Positions 52,772 to 61,835 are shown, numbered from the stretch's first letter. The stretch is 64,000 nt of DNA from Paenibacillus xylanexedens (GCF_001908275.1 NZ_CP018620.1:4092001-4156000), one strand, 5' to 3'. Notes: a model not told the origin generated them from the sequence alone. A program made the numbers and translations.

Positions 52772-53545
52772 TTAATTTTGTGGTTTCGAGGCTGCTCGTG
52801 CAGCGTACGGAAAAATTGGTTCTCTTAGTTCAAAATCATACGTCAACCCATCCACAATGCCGACTACACTTTCACTGTCGTACAACTCCAGCAAAAATCC
52901 AGCCATTTGTTCCGCCGTATGGAATTTGGGAACTCTGCCTTCATATTCAAACTCGTCTACATTAAAGGAATGTTTCGCAAATTCTGTCTCGGTTGCAGCC
53001 GGTGCGAGAACTTTGGCTTGCATCGCTGCGTTCTTACCTTTTAACTCTTGCGCAAGTCCTTCCGTAAAGGCACTTACATAGAACTTGGTTGCGCAGTAGG
53101 TTACTGCATCGGCTACAATCGTATATCCACCACCAGAGGAGATATTAATGATCTGTGTGCCATCAACATCTGCATAATCACGTACATACAGGGTAGAAAG
53201 AATCGTAAGAGCTTCTATATTTAGATGAAGCATTTGTTCAATCTTGGGCAGATGTTGTTCGCCCACGGAAGCAAAATTTCCGAATCCGGCGTTGTTAATC
53301 CACGTCTCAATGGAGTAAGCCTGAAGACTCTCATAGAATTCATGCACATTAGCGGCAATGGACAAATCCACTGTACGAATGACAACATCCAGAGCAGGAT
53401 TGATTTCAGCTACTTTTGCTTTTAACTTCTCCAATTCATCGGTTCTGCGTGCTGCCAGGATTATATTTTTGCCACGAGCTGCAAAAGCTAAAGCCGCTTC
53501 ATATCCAATGCCTGAACTGGCACCGGTAATCACTGTATATTTCAT
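52772..53545 (-). CDS. Short-chain dehydrogenase (DltE/YqjQ-like)
   Basis: A 257-residue classical SDR. The cofactor motif is GASSGIGYEAA (about residues 7-17), followed by AARRTDELEKLKAKV (NADP-type), NNAGFG, and catalytic Ser in IINISSGGGYTIV with YCATK. The substrate is unknown. ATG 53545 is seven bases after AGGAGG. The promoter has a MerR-type 19-bp spacer and the divergent neighbour is a MerR gene. An acidic repeat in the same frame follows the stop codon. Confidence 0.92.
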   Translation of the reverse strand: MKYTVITGASSGIGYEAALAFAARGKNIILAARRTDELEKLKAKVAEINPALDVVIRTVDLSIAANVHEFYESLQAYSIETWINNAGFGNFASVGEQHLPKIEQMLHLNIEALTILSTLYVRDYADVDGTQIINISSGGGYTIVADAVTYCATKFYVSAFTEGLAQELKGKNAAMQAKVLAPAATETEFAKHSFNVDEFEYEGRVPKFHTAEQMAGFLLELYDSESVVGIVDGLTYDFELREPIFPYAARAASKPQN

Positions 53546-53599
53546 GGGAATTCCTCCTGGATCTGATTTCATTTTTTATTGTGATGTGACCACGAGTTG

Positions 53600-53630
53600 A
53601 TTATACTGATTAGAGCTTACTCTAAGTCAA
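53600..53630 (-). promoter_or_regulatory. MerR-type promoter of the SDR gene
   Basis: On the minus strand TTGACT (53625-53630) and TATAAT (53600-53605) are separated by 19 bases. The spacer carries TTAGAG-TAAG-CTCTAA (53610-53625), an inverted repeat with 6-bp arms. This is the classic MerR-activated layout. Confidence 0.82.
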
Positions 53631-53656
53631 GCGGGAAAATGGAGGGGAGGTTAACC

Positions 53657-54013
53657 ATGCATACCATTGGTGAAGTGGCAGAATTACTCCATATCAGTGC
53701 ACATACGTTGCGTTATTATGAGAAGGAACAGATTGTAACTCCTCTCCGAGATGCCAGTGGAGACAGGCGATACAACGAGTCACACCTGAAGTGGCTGCAA
53801 TTTGTGATCAAATTAAAAGAGACTCAAATGCCCATTGCTATTATTAAGAAGTATGCGTCCTTGTTTCAGGAAGGGGAGCATACGGCGGCGGATCGTTTGA
53901 AGCTGCTGGAGGAGCATAAAGAGTCGATTCAAAAACAGATGCACATACTTAACACAGCAGATGAGATGCTTGAGCATAAAATTTCGTCGTATCGGGCGCT
54001 CATCGGACAATGA
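53657..54013 (+). CDS. MerR family transcriptional regulator
   Basis: A 118-residue MerR protein: helix-turn-helix TIGEVAELLHISAHTLRYYEKEQIVTPLRDASGDRRYNESH (about residues 3-43) and a coiled coil (about 75-112). It has no cysteine, so it is not a metal- or thiol-sensor of the classical kind. ATG 53657 follows GGAGGGGAGG closely. It is divergent from an SDR gene whose promoter shows the 19-bp spacer, the likely target. Confidence 0.92.
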   Translation: MHTIGEVAELLHISAHTLRYYEKEQIVTPLRDASGDRRYNESHLKWLQFVIKLKETQMPIAIIKKYASLFQEGEHTAADRLKLLEEHKESIQKQMHILNTADEMLEHKISSYRALIGQ

Positions 54014-54103
54014 ACTAACACACACAAATGACGATCTATTGCCAAAACAGTGATTTTTATTATAGACTGTTTTTTATCGGTTGTTCATCAAGGGGGAAAT
54101 GCA

Positions 54104-54976
54104 ATGCATCAAAATAGAAAACAAAAGTCAAACAAGTTAAAGATTCTCTCCAAAGTATTATTGATTATCATTGGGGGATTTATAACGGCATATGGCCTCG
54201 AAGCCATATTGATCCCGAATAATGTCTCAGATGGTGGTGTCACAGGTCTGAGTATCGTAGGATCACAGCTGTTCGGATTACCACTGGGGATGCTCATCGG
54301 GATTATTAACATTCCATTTGTGTGGCTCGGGTACAAGCAAATCGGAAAAAGCTTTGCGTTATATTCGATTATCGGTATTGCTTCACTGGCAATCAGCACG
54401 AGTCTGATGCACCATGTACCAACTATCATTGAAGGTGATACCTTGCTTGTTACGGTTGTCGGCGGGATTATTATCGGTTTTGGTATGGGACTTGCATTAC
54501 GTAATGGTGGCGCATTGGATGGCATAGATATGCTGGCTGTACTCCTTTCGCGAAAAGTACCTTTTGGAACCAGTGATCTCATTCTGTTCCTCAACATGTT
54601 TGTATTTATTGTCGTTTCTACCGTGTTCGGTCTGCAAGGTGCGATCTTGTCAGGACTTGCGTATTTTATTGCTTCTAAAGTAATACATATTGTTGAAGAG
54701 GGCTTGAGCGGCTCCAAAACGTTTAAAATTATTACGAATCAACCTGAGATTATGGTTGAAACCATTCGGGACCGCTTAGGCCGTGGAGCAACGTATACTG
54801 AGGCTTACGGTGGCTACTCTAATGAACAATTCAAGGAAATCACTTGTGTCATTAACAGGATGGAAGAGAGTAAAATTAAAGATATCATTCACGAAATTGA
54901 CCCAACTGCTTTTGTAGTCGTATACGATGTAGCTGAAGTAAGAGGCGGAAATTTCAAAAAGAAAGATATTCACTAA
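54104..54976 (+). CDS. YitT family membrane protein (DUF161/DUF2179)
   Basis: A 290-residue membrane protein with about five or six membrane segments (about residues 15-175), containing GLEAILIPNNVSDGGVTGLSIV and NGGALDGIDMLAV, and a cytosolic C-terminal DUF2179 domain (about 205-290, RDRLGRGATYTEAYGGYSN). Function of the family is unsettled; transport or regulation has been suggested. ATG 54104 follows AAGGGGG by about seven bases. It is monocistronic with a strong terminator. Confidence 0.93.
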   Translation: MHQNRKQKSNKLKILSKVLLIIIGGFITAYGLEAILIPNNVSDGGVTGLSIVGSQLFGLPLGMLIGIINIPFVWLGYKQIGKSFALYSIIGIASLAISTSLMHHVPTIIEGDTLLVTVVGGIIIGFGMGLALRNGGALDGIDMLAVLLSRKVPFGTSDLILFLNMFVFIVVSTVFGLQGAILSGLAYFIASKVIHIVEEGLSGSKTFKIITNQPEIMVETIRDRLGRGATYTEAYGGYSNEQFKEITCVINRMEESKIKDIIHEIDPTAFVVVYDVAEVRGGNFKKKDIH

Positions 54977-54983
54977 CATACAA

Positions 54984-55025
54984 AAACGCGCTGACAGGAG
55001 GAATACTCTTGCCAGCGCGTTTTTG
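54984..55025 (+). terminator. Terminator after the YitT-family gene
   Basis: AAACGCGCTG pairs with CAGCGCGTTT, followed by further T. Confidence 0.9.
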
Positions 55026-55143
55026 TTTAACTTGTTAAATAGTAATACTTTGTACTTCATGCATAAGCCCAGCTCACTTATGGAAAACTTCTGTAGTGCG
55101 AGTTAAATTGCATGACTTCAAGTATGTATGGGAGGTTAGCATA

Positions 55144-55338
55144 GTGACAAAGCAGGACCCGCAAGAGCTGTTGAAGCAAAAACACGAGCTGGATGAGCAA
55201 AAGAGACAGTTTACTAATTTTTCCCGAAATATTTCAGGCCATGGCGAGGTTGAAGCTGGTCAAGAGTTCAGTGTTGACCGGGTACCAGATGATCAAAACC
55301 GTATGAAATCGGTTGAGAACAGACGCGGCGAAGTCTAA
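55144..55338 (+). CDS. Small hydrophilic protein of unknown function
   Basis: A 64-residue, highly charged protein (many Glu, Lys, Asp, Arg, Gln; no cysteine or hydrophobic segment), predicted mostly helical at the N-terminus (QELLKQKHELDEQKRQF). The GTG start at 55144 is supported by GGAGGT seven bases upstream, and a terminator follows, so it is probably a real gene. No function is recognised. Confidence 0.65.
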   Translation: MTKQDPQELLKQKHELDEQKRQFTNFSRNISGHGEVEAGQEFSVDRVPDDQNRMKSVENRRGEV

Positions 55339-55353
55339 AACGTTACAACATAA

Positions 55354-55378
55354 GCCGATCCTTTCATGGATCGGTTTA
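55354..55378 (+). terminator. Terminator after the small protein gene
   Basis: GCCGATCC pairs with GGATCGGT around TTTCAT, then TTATT. Confidence 0.8.
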
Positions 55379-55554
55379 TTCGTGTGGAGCAGTGTGATGC
55401 ACAAAGAATATGTATTGTAATTGCACATAGGAGAGTATATAGGTGGTGGTCAATCGTTGTAAAAGGTCGTATATTATTAATATGTCGATTGTGGGATTGA
55501 ATATGGACCACATCGCAATATGATAAACGATTTTACATAGAAGGACGGGAAAAA

Positions 55555-56688
55555 ATGGATTTTAAACCGCTTGCTTCATTTATTGACCGCATGACATCCT
55601 GGCGTATACCGTGGGCAGAGGTGCTGGTTATGCATCGAAATGATACCGTTTTCCATTATCGTAATGGATACGCCAATCTGGAAGACAAAACACCTATCGG
55701 TGATGGAGCGATCTTCAATCTATACTCCATGACCAAAATCATGACCTGCGTGGCAGGATTGCAACTGGTAGAGAGAGGTGAAATGCTGTTAAGTGATCCA
55801 CTGTCCGATTATCTGCCAGAGTATGCTGATATGACCGTGAAGAAAACGATGGCGAACGGAGAGATTCGGCTGGAAAAGGCGACAAGAGCCATTACAGTGC
55901 GCGATTTGTTCACCATGACCGCCGGGTTCTCCTATGACGTGGGTAGTCCAAGCATACAGGAAGCTGTCAAAAGAACCGACGGAACATTGCCGACACGTGA
56001 CTTCGCGAGAGCGCTTGCAAAAGAACCGTTGCTGTTCGAACCAGGAACACACTGGAATTACAGCATGTGCCATGATGTGCTGGGAGCCTTGATTGAAGTG
56101 GTCAGTGGTAAAAGCTTTGGTACGTATCTCCGGGACGAAATCACCGGACCACTGGGTATGAGTGATACAGCGTTTAATCTGAACGATGAGCAGCAGAAGC
56201 GCCTGATTCCGCAGTATGCTTATAATGATGAGCTTGAAAAGGCTGTACGTATGGATGGTAATGGATTCCGTGTGGGTACCGAGCTGGAGAGCGGCGGTGC
56301 TGGGTTATTGTCAACCGTTAGTGATTATGCACGTTTTCTGAACGCACTTACTGGGCGTGGTACGAGTCCCGAAGGCGTCCGCATTTTGTCACAAGCTTCA
56401 GTGGAACTGATGCGAACGGATCACCTGAACGAGATGACTCGGGGTGATTATTCCTGGGATCATATGTATGGATACGGCTATGGATTGGGTGTTCGCACAC
56501 ATATCTCCAAAGCAGGAAGCGGCTCACTGAGTCCAATTGGCGAATTTGGATGGAGCGGCGCTGCTGGTTGTATGGCTATTATTGATCCGGATTCAGAGCT
56601 TACAGTTATGTATGCCCAGCATTTGCTGAATAGCCAGGAGCCATACGTTCAACGACGCTTACGAAATGTCGTGTACTCCTGCCTGTAA
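55555..56688 (+). CDS. Serine hydrolase, class C beta-lactamase family
   Basis: A 377-residue penicillin-binding-protein-fold hydrolase. The S-x2-K motif is YSMTK (about residues 61-65). The second motif, normally YxN, appears as NYSMCHDVLG (about 161-170), and the third as GEFGWSGAAG. There is no signal peptide, so it acts in the cytosol, and is more likely an esterase or D-amino peptidase than a true beta-lactamase. GAAGGACGGG lies before the ATG. Single gene with its own terminator. Confidence 0.9.
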   Translation: MDFKPLASFIDRMTSWRIPWAEVLVMHRNDTVFHYRNGYANLEDKTPIGDGAIFNLYSMTKIMTCVAGLQLVERGEMLLSDPLSDYLPEYADMTVKKTMANGEIRLEKATRAITVRDLFTMTAGFSYDVGSPSIQEAVKRTDGTLPTRDFARALAKEPLLFEPGTHWNYSMCHDVLGALIEVVSGKSFGTYLRDEITGPLGMSDTAFNLNDEQQKRLIPQYAYNDELEKAVRMDGNGFRVGTELESGGAGLLSTVSDYARFLNALTGRGTSPEGVRILSQASVELMRTDHLNEMTRGDYSWDHMYGYGYGLGVRTHISKAGSGSLSPIGEFGWSGAAGCMAIIDPDSELTVMYAQHLLNSQEPYVQRRLRNVVYSCL

Positions 56689-56716
56689 ATCATATCGTAT
56701 TCGAAGTTACTTGAAG

Positions 56717-56738
56717 AGCCGCTGATCAGCGGCTTTTT
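56717..56738 (+). terminator. Terminator after the serine hydrolase gene
   Basis: AGCCGCTGATCAGCGGCT is self-complementary and is followed by six T. Confidence 0.9.
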
Positions 56739-56990
56739 TATGTTATATGGAAGGAAAACTATTGATTCAGATTGTTATATATTTCTTTATTAGATAGGGT
56801 ATGTTATCATTCTTAGGAAAATAGTACTAGTAGGAGGATATGCCTATTGAACATGAACCTATATTAATTACATAGTTTGATCAAGATTACACGCTAGCAA
56901 TTACTTGTTTGAATGTTGAGATTGTGCACGGTTTAAAATTAGAAAAACGCTACTAGATTTTTATTTTTTTTACTCAAAGGAGAGTCAACA
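56739..56990. other. A+T-rich intergenic region
   Basis: No supported gene. An AGGAGG at 56834-56839 is followed by a very short frame of about 11 codons; its spacing is poor. Nothing else was recognised. Confidence 0.4.
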
Positions 56991-58133
56991 ATGATAAACC
57001 CTAAGCACCAATCAAAATGGGCTTCTCTGGCCCTACTAACTTTAATCGGCTATGTTCTGAGCGCATTGCTTCTGCTTCCACTCAATGCCGCTGCCAAAGG
57101 AGAGCACATCTCCGCCAAACAGCTCGAAAGTATGAGCCGGCTTTCATTTACGCTTCGTGATGCCAAACAAACGGCTTACACCGTTTATATTTTCGCTTAT
57201 GATGAACAGAAGAGCACGCTGACCGAAGAAAATGGTTGGACAAACAATAAAAAAGGCGACAAGAGTTATTCAGGCACGTATCGCGCAGCCTTGCTGAAAA
57301 AAGGTGCAGTATACGGAACAGTCCAAGCAGCAAAACTGGATCTGAATACGATTATTTTGCCGCAAACCTGGAACTTCGTTGTGAAAAGCAAAGAGACTAG
57401 TACACCAGACATGCTGATGATTACCGATTGGGGAACTTCTAATTTTAATGAGGTGAAAACCTATATTGTTCGTTCCGGGGAATTGCGCCGTGTAACATAT
57501 GTCGATAATAAGGGTAAAAAAATCGACGATTCCTACTCTGCAAGCAGAGATGATGGAATCCGTACTCTTTCAGGTGCCCGAGTACAGTTCAAAAATTACA
57601 ACAACCTTCAATTCGTCTATGGAGTTAATACGTTTAAGTTGAATGTAAACAAATCGGAGTTGCGGTTGGAAGATACGCGTAACCTCCGTTCAAAAGCTTG
57701 GCCGAACTCGGGTGTTGGCGATCGCGCTTACCTGAAAAGCTTGAAGGAAGCTGCTTTAAAGGGTGCATTACCGGGCCGGACGGACATCAAGATTGGCATG
57801 ACGCTTCAAAATGCGCAAAAAAAGCTGGGGAAACCAACCTCTCGTTCAAATGAGGAATGGGGAGCGGTCTATTATTATTCTAAATTCGGTGTCGGGTTTG
57901 ATTCATACATGCACGAGCTTACCAACAAATCACGTATTGCCGTTTTTGATTTGTACAATGAAAAGCAGAATCTTTCACCATGGAATGTGAAAATATGGAT
58001 GGGGAAACCCTCCTCAGAATACTACAATGAAGTCGTTGATGGTTATGAGATGGTATACCAATTAGGTAATCACGCAATTGTATTCAACTATGAGGAAGAA
58101 GAGGACTTGATTGACTTTACGAGTATATATTAA
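56991..58133 (+). CDS. Secreted protein with DUF4309-like C-terminal domain
   Basis: A 380-residue protein with a signal peptide (hydrophobic residues about 11-33, cleavage near NAAAKGEH). The middle region (about 40-240) is not recognised. The C-terminal part (about 262-380), starting LPGRTDIKIGMTLQNAQKKLGKPT and containing YYYSKFGVGFD and MGKPSSEYYN, resembles DUF4309, a domain of unknown function found in secreted bacillar proteins. AAGGAGAG lies upstream of the ATG. The product acts outside the membrane. Confidence 0.75.
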   Translation: MINPKHQSKWASLALLTLIGYVLSALLLLPLNAAAKGEHISAKQLESMSRLSFTLRDAKQTAYTVYIFAYDEQKSTLTEENGWTNNKKGDKSYSGTYRAALLKKGAVYGTVQAAKLDLNTIILPQTWNFVVKSKETSTPDMLMITDWGTSNFNEVKTYIVRSGELRRVTYVDNKGKKIDDSYSASRDDGIRTLSGARVQFKNYNNLQFVYGVNTFKLNVNKSELRLEDTRNLRSKAWPNSGVGDRAYLKSLKEAALKGALPGRTDIKIGMTLQNAQKKLGKPTSRSNEEWGAVYYYSKFGVGFDSYMHELTNKSRIAVFDLYNEKQNLSPWNVKIWMGKPSSEYYNEVVDGYEMVYQLGNHAIVFNYEEEEDLIDFTSIY

Positions 58134-58187
58134 GGTGTAGCATCGTAAAGAAATGAAAGCATAGCTTAATCACATTTACAAAAAAAA

Positions 58188-58211
58188 AGCCGCTGATTAG
58201 CGGCTTTTTTT
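58188..58211. terminator. Bidirectional terminator
   Basis: AAAAGCCGCT pairs with AGCGGCTTTT around GATT. It separates convergent genes. Confidence 0.93.
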
Positions 58212-58238
58212 GTTATCCATGAAAGTGGGACGCGTAGT

Positions 58239-59207
58239 CTATTTCATTGAAGTGTTATTAGAGCTTTGCACAGAACGCACACGATTGACTAAGTAAATGC
58301 CAACCGACACGAACAGTAATGCAGCCAGATTTTTCAGTTCAAGAATCGTTTCCCCCAGGAATAACGCTGATAATAAAGCTCCAAACACAGGGATTAGGAA
58401 GTTATAGACAGACACTCTTCCGACCTTGTTGTACTTGAGAAGCATATTCCACAAACAAAATGCGACGGATGACAGCAAGGCCAGGTAGATCAAGTTACTG
58501 GTGGATTCCAAGGTGAAATGAGTAACCCGACCGCCGAGTGATAGACCTAACAGCGTAAGTACCAGTCCCCCAACAAACAGGCTGACCCCTGTTATGATCA
58601 GAACATCAATCGTAGCGGTGAGACGTTTTGCGTAAAGGGCCGTAACGGAAAAAACAAGTGCTGCTATAATAACAAACCCTTCGCCTGTGAATGAAAAGGA
58701 AAAAGCAAGCAGATCCGTATGGAAGTTTACGATGATTACACCAATGAATCCGAGCAAGCAGCCAACGATTTTATTTCTGCTTAATTTGTCGTTTTTATAG
58801 ATGAAATGGGCCAGAACAACACTGAAAAAGGTTGTCGTTGCGTTCATAATGGAGCCTTTGACACCCGTCGTATTGGCTACGCCAACGTAGAAAAACATAT
58901 ATTGCAAACCGGTTTGCAATATACCTAACATGATAAGGCTTGTCCACTGCGGCCTGGACAATTGGAGCTTCTCTTTTCTAACGATACGAGACAGGAGCAA
59001 GAGCAGCAAGCCCGCCAATGTAAATCGGTATCCGGCAAATACATACTTGGAAGCAATATCTTCCGGCAGAATGTTAAACGCGATATAACCAAGTTTGATG
59101 GATGGGTACGCGCTTCCCCATAACAAGCAACATAGGCTTGCCACGAGCATAACAAAAATGGGATCACTAAATTTACTCGGTTTCTCAAGGGTATTTCTCT
59201 CTATCAC
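58239..59207 (-). CDS. DMT/EamA family transporter
   Basis: A 322-residue membrane protein with ten membrane segments in two EamA repeats (LLWGSAYPSIKLGYIAF early, NFLIPVFGALLSALFLGE in the second half). The family exports amino acids or other metabolites; the substrate is unknown. GTG 59207 has GAGGAG about ten bases upstream; a GTG at 59225 overlaps that site. It stands next to a TetR gene 160 bases upstream on the same strand, which may regulate it. Confidence 0.9.
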   Translation of the reverse strand: MIERNTLEKPSKFSDPIFVMLVASLCCLLWGSAYPSIKLGYIAFNILPEDIASKYVFAGYRFTLAGLLLLLLSRIVRKEKLQLSRPQWTSLIMLGILQTGLQYMFFYVGVANTTGVKGSIMNATTTFFSVVLAHFIYKNDKLSRNKIVGCLLGFIGVIIVNFHTDLLAFSFSFTGEGFVIIAALVFSVTALYAKRLTATIDVLIITGVSLFVGGLVLTLLGLSLGGRVTHFTLESTSNLIYLALLSSVAFCLWNMLLKYNKVGRVSVYNFLIPVFGALLSALFLGETILELKNLAALLFVSVGIYLVNRVRSVQSSNNTSMK

Positions 59208-59367
59208 TTTCGATCTTCTCCTCACATTTCATGTACATATGTATGTATGAATCTATTAATATCCTCACTGACCATATCACATATCGCTAATCTTTGTAAT
59301 GATAATTAATAAACCGCTCCTCAGGTGGTAAGAATATCAAGAAGGAACGGTTCATGCGGAGTCTATG

Positions 59368-59928
59368 TTATAGATTCCTTTCTAATAAAATCCCAACTTG
59401 TTCTGCCACAATGTGAGGTTGCCGGGGAAATCCATTCGTGAAATAGGATTCCACGATACCAACGATTGCTGTACCAAAGAACGTAAGAATAACTTCTTTC
59501 GTTAGTCCTTTATTTTTGCCCTCCGTTACATTCACCTCATCTTCCAGTTCTTCAATGACAAGAGCCAGGAAGCGATTGCGGAAAAAAGGGGCTCCTTTAC
59601 TCAGTAACATAGCCGAGAAAAATGAATAGTGAACTTCAAAATAGTCGAACCAAAGTACATTGCTTTCTATAAAATCCAGATCGGATGCTTCCTTGCACAA
59701 TCTTCGTAGTTCATCGATATGTTCTTCAATTAATTTATCCAGCAAGTCAAATTTGTCCGAATAGTGATGGTATATCGTTCTGCGGCCGACATTTGCATGA
59801 TCAGAGATATCTTGCATCGTAATGGTATCAAAAGGTTTCTCATTCATGAGTTTGATAAAAGCGGATTTGATCGCTTCCTGAGACTTAAGTATTCTTCGAT
59901 CTGTGATAGAAACGATAGTAATCACCAT
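59368..59928 (-). CDS. TetR family transcriptional regulator
   Basis: A 186-residue TetR protein: helix-turn-helix AFIKLMNEKPFDTITMQDISDHANVGRRTIYHHYSDKFDLLDKL (about residues 19-62) and a TetR_C_33/AcrR-like C-terminal domain ending in EQVGILLERNL. The start is uncertain: ATG 59928 has GGAAAG only two bases upstream, and longer forms up to 59979 are open. It is divergent from a cupin gene whose promoter holds a 30-bp dyad, its most likely operator. Confidence 0.87.
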   Translation of the reverse strand: MVITIVSITDRRILKSQEAIKSAFIKLMNEKPFDTITMQDISDHANVGRRTIYHHYSDKFDLLDKLIEEHIDELRRLCKEASDLDFIESNVLWFDYFEVHYSFFSAMLLSKGAPFFRNRFLALVIEELEDEVNVTEGKNKGLTKEVILTFFGTAIVGIVESYFTNGFPRQPHIVAEQVGILLERNL

Positions 59929-59999
59929 TCTTTCCAGAGAGTAATTGCACAAATGTTGTTCCGTTGCGCCATAAGGCACAGATCGGGTTCATTTGATCC

Positions 60000-60060
60000 T
60001 TGCAGAGGCAGTGCAATTATTTTATATTATACACAAATGTGCGATATCGCACTTAAGTGT
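60000..60060 (+). promoter_or_regulatory. Cupin gene promoter with large operator dyad
   Basis: TTGCAG (60000-60005), 17 bases, and TATATT (60023-60028). Immediately downstream is a perfect 14-bp palindrome GTGCGATATCGCAC (60039-60052), extended by ACAC (60031-60034) and GTGT (60057-60060) on the same centre. A TetR repressor bound here would block the start site. Confidence 0.75.
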
Positions 60061-60128
60061 GTAATCATATTTAGGTCAACATAGGAGCAGGACGGATTAA
60101 TCAATAAGATCACATTGGAGGAAATGAA

Positions 60129-60536
60129 ATGGCTAAACATGAAGAAGTTAAAGGTGGAGTGATATTCCCGGTAGGAGAAAAAAACGAAGCATTTTCCCAA
60201 TATTTCATAGGGCAAAGTTATCTCCAATCCTTGGTTGCTGATCCCAAAGTGAATGTGGGTGTTGGGAATGTTACGTTTGAACCGGGATGCAGAAATAACT
60301 GGCATATCCATCGCGGTGGATTTCAGCTGTTGTTAGTGACTGGTGGGGAAGGTTGGTATCAGGAAGAAGGAAAACCTGCTCAATTCCTCAAAGTCGGCGA
60401 TGTTATTGTGACTCATGATGGTGTGAAACACTGGCATGGGGCCGCCAAAGATAGTTGGTTTGAACACATTGCGATCACTGCAGGTACACCGGAATGGTTG
60501 GAACCTGTTACAGATGAAGTTTACGGGAAGTTGTAA
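60129..60536 (+). CDS. Cupin domain protein
   Basis: A 135-residue single-domain cupin. Motif 1 is visible as NNWHIHRGGFQLLLVTGGEGWYQEEG (about residues 56-81) and motif 2 as VGDVIVTHDGVKHWHGAAKDS (about 88-108). The histidines would bind one metal ion. Related proteins are annotated as quercetinase-like or carboxymuconolactone-associated cupins; the substrate is unknown. GGAG lies seven to ten bases before the ATG. The divergent TetR gene and the operator dyad indicate inducible expression. Confidence 0.88.
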   Translation: MAKHEEVKGGVIFPVGEKNEAFSQYFIGQSYLQSLVADPKVNVGVGNVTFEPGCRNNWHIHRGGFQLLLVTGGEGWYQEEGKPAQFLKVGDVIVTHDGVKHWHGAAKDSWFEHIAITAGTPEWLEPVTDEVYGKL

Positions 60537-60638
60537 TATAAACGCTATGAATTGATTTATTCGAAAATGTTACTGTCTAATTTGTTAAATTAAAGGCTAA
60601 TTAAGTTCAGGAGATTGCTGATTTATGTTGATCTGGGT

Positions 60639-60676
60639 GCCATCACTCTGAGTTTTAATCGAGTGATGGCTTCTTT
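60639..60676 (+). terminator. Terminator after the cupin gene
   Basis: GCCATCACTC (60639-60648) pairs with GAGTGATGGC (60661-60670), then TTCTTT. The rest of the 309-base gap holds the rbs promoter. Confidence 0.85.
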
Positions 60677-60769
60677 ACGTCTATGAAGTATCGATCTCCC
60701 TGGCAGGAAGAAACCATGATATAGATGAATTCCAGTGCACTTTATGTATACTTGGAGAAATTTCCAGAA

Positions 60770-60827
60770 TGAAAACGCTTGTCAAATTGAAAATAATATG
60801 ATAATTTAATGTCTGTAACCGGTTACA
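60770..60827 (+). promoter_or_regulatory. rbs promoter with RbsR operator and cre-like site
   Basis: TTGTCA (60779-60784), 17 bases, and TAATTT (60802-60807). A perfect 14-bp palindrome, TGTAACCGGTTACA at 60814-60827, covers the start region and is a typical LacI-family operator. TGAAAACGCTTGTCA at 60770-60784 resembles a catabolite (cre) site but has one extra base relative to the consensus. Confidence 0.8.
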
Positions 60828-60845
60828 CATAGAGGAGAGCAACTT

Positions 60846-61835
60846 ATGACAACAATTAAAGACGTAGCTCAACTGGCTGGCGTATCTGTAGCCACCGTAT
60901 CCAGGGTCATTAATGATAGAGGTTATGTTCATGCGGACACACGCAAAAAAGTGGAAGATGCTGTGAAGGCGCTTAACTTTTCGCCGAATGAAGTGGCCCG
61001 CTCATTATATAAGCGTAAATCCAAACTGATTGGCCTATTATTACCGGATATTACGAACCCGTACTTCCCGCAGTTGGCCCGCGGCGTAGAGGACCGGATG
61101 CAGGAGCAGGATTATAGACTGATATTTGGAAATAGTGATGAGGATGAACGGAAGGAGCAGGATTACATCCAGACGTTTATCCAGAACAATGTGGTCGGTG
61201 TGATCTCTTCAACGAACTATCCTCATTCTTCAATATATGAAAACCTGAAGATTCCCGTTGTGTTTCTGGACAGAACTTCACTGGATCGTCCATCCGTGTA
61301 TGCGGATGGCAGGGAAGGTGGAAGACTAGCTGCAAGGGAGATTATCAAACGCGGCAGTCGCCGGATCACAGTTATGCAGGGACCGTCACAGATCAGACCC
61401 GCTCAAGATCGTTTTGAAGGGGCGATTGAAATCATCCGTGATGCTGGGTTAGACTACCGGGTGATCCAGACGACCTCATTTTCAATTAACGAGGCAGGTG
61501 TATGGGCTGAAGAATTATTCAGGAAATATGCGGACACAGACGGGGTCATTGCCAGCAATGACATCGCAGCCATGGCAGTACTGCATGAGGCATCACGAAT
61601 CGGAAGAAAGGTTCCTGATGACGTACAAGTGATTGGTTTCGATGATATTCCGATGAGCAGCCTGTTATCGCCGGCATTGTCCACCATCCGTCAGCCAGCA
61701 TATGAGATGGGAAGAGAAGCGGCGGGATTACTTATCCAGCTTGTGGAACAAGCTGCAATAGAGAATAAAAACATACAGTTGCCCGTAAGTTTCATCGAAC
61801 GGGGCACTACGAGAAAGGTGAGATCAGATGGCTAA
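60846..61835 (+). CDS. rbsR: LacI family repressor of the ribose operon
   Basis: A 329-residue repressor: helix-turn-helix TIKDVAQLAGVSVATVSRVINDRGYVHADTRKKVEDAVKALNF (about residues 3-45) and a periplasmic-binding-type sugar domain (about 60-325). It opens the operon, overlaps rbsK by eight bases, and is preceded by AGAGGAGAG. In the absence of ribose it should bind the palindrome at 60814-60827 and repress its own operon. The assignment to ribose follows from the downstream genes. Confidence 0.95.
   Translation: MTTIKDVAQLAGVSVATVSRVINDRGYVHADTRKKVEDAVKALNFSPNEVARSLYKRKSKLIGLLLPDITNPYFPQLARGVEDRMQEQDYRLIFGNSDEDERKEQDYIQTFIQNNVVGVISSTNYPHSSIYENLKIPVVFLDRTSLDRPSVYADGREGGRLAAREIIKRGSRRITVMQGPSQIRPAQDRFEGAIEIIRDAGLDYRVIQTTSFSINEAGVWAEELFRKYADTDGVIASNDIAAMAVLHEASRIGRKVPDDVQVIGFDDIPMSSLLSPALSTIRQPAYEMGREAAGLLIQLVEQAAIENKNIQLPVSFIERGTTRKVRSDG

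Noticed and set aside
56834..56874. Eleven-codon frame after AGGAGG
   Set aside because: Spacing to the ATG is only about two bases and no relative is known to me; it could be chance.
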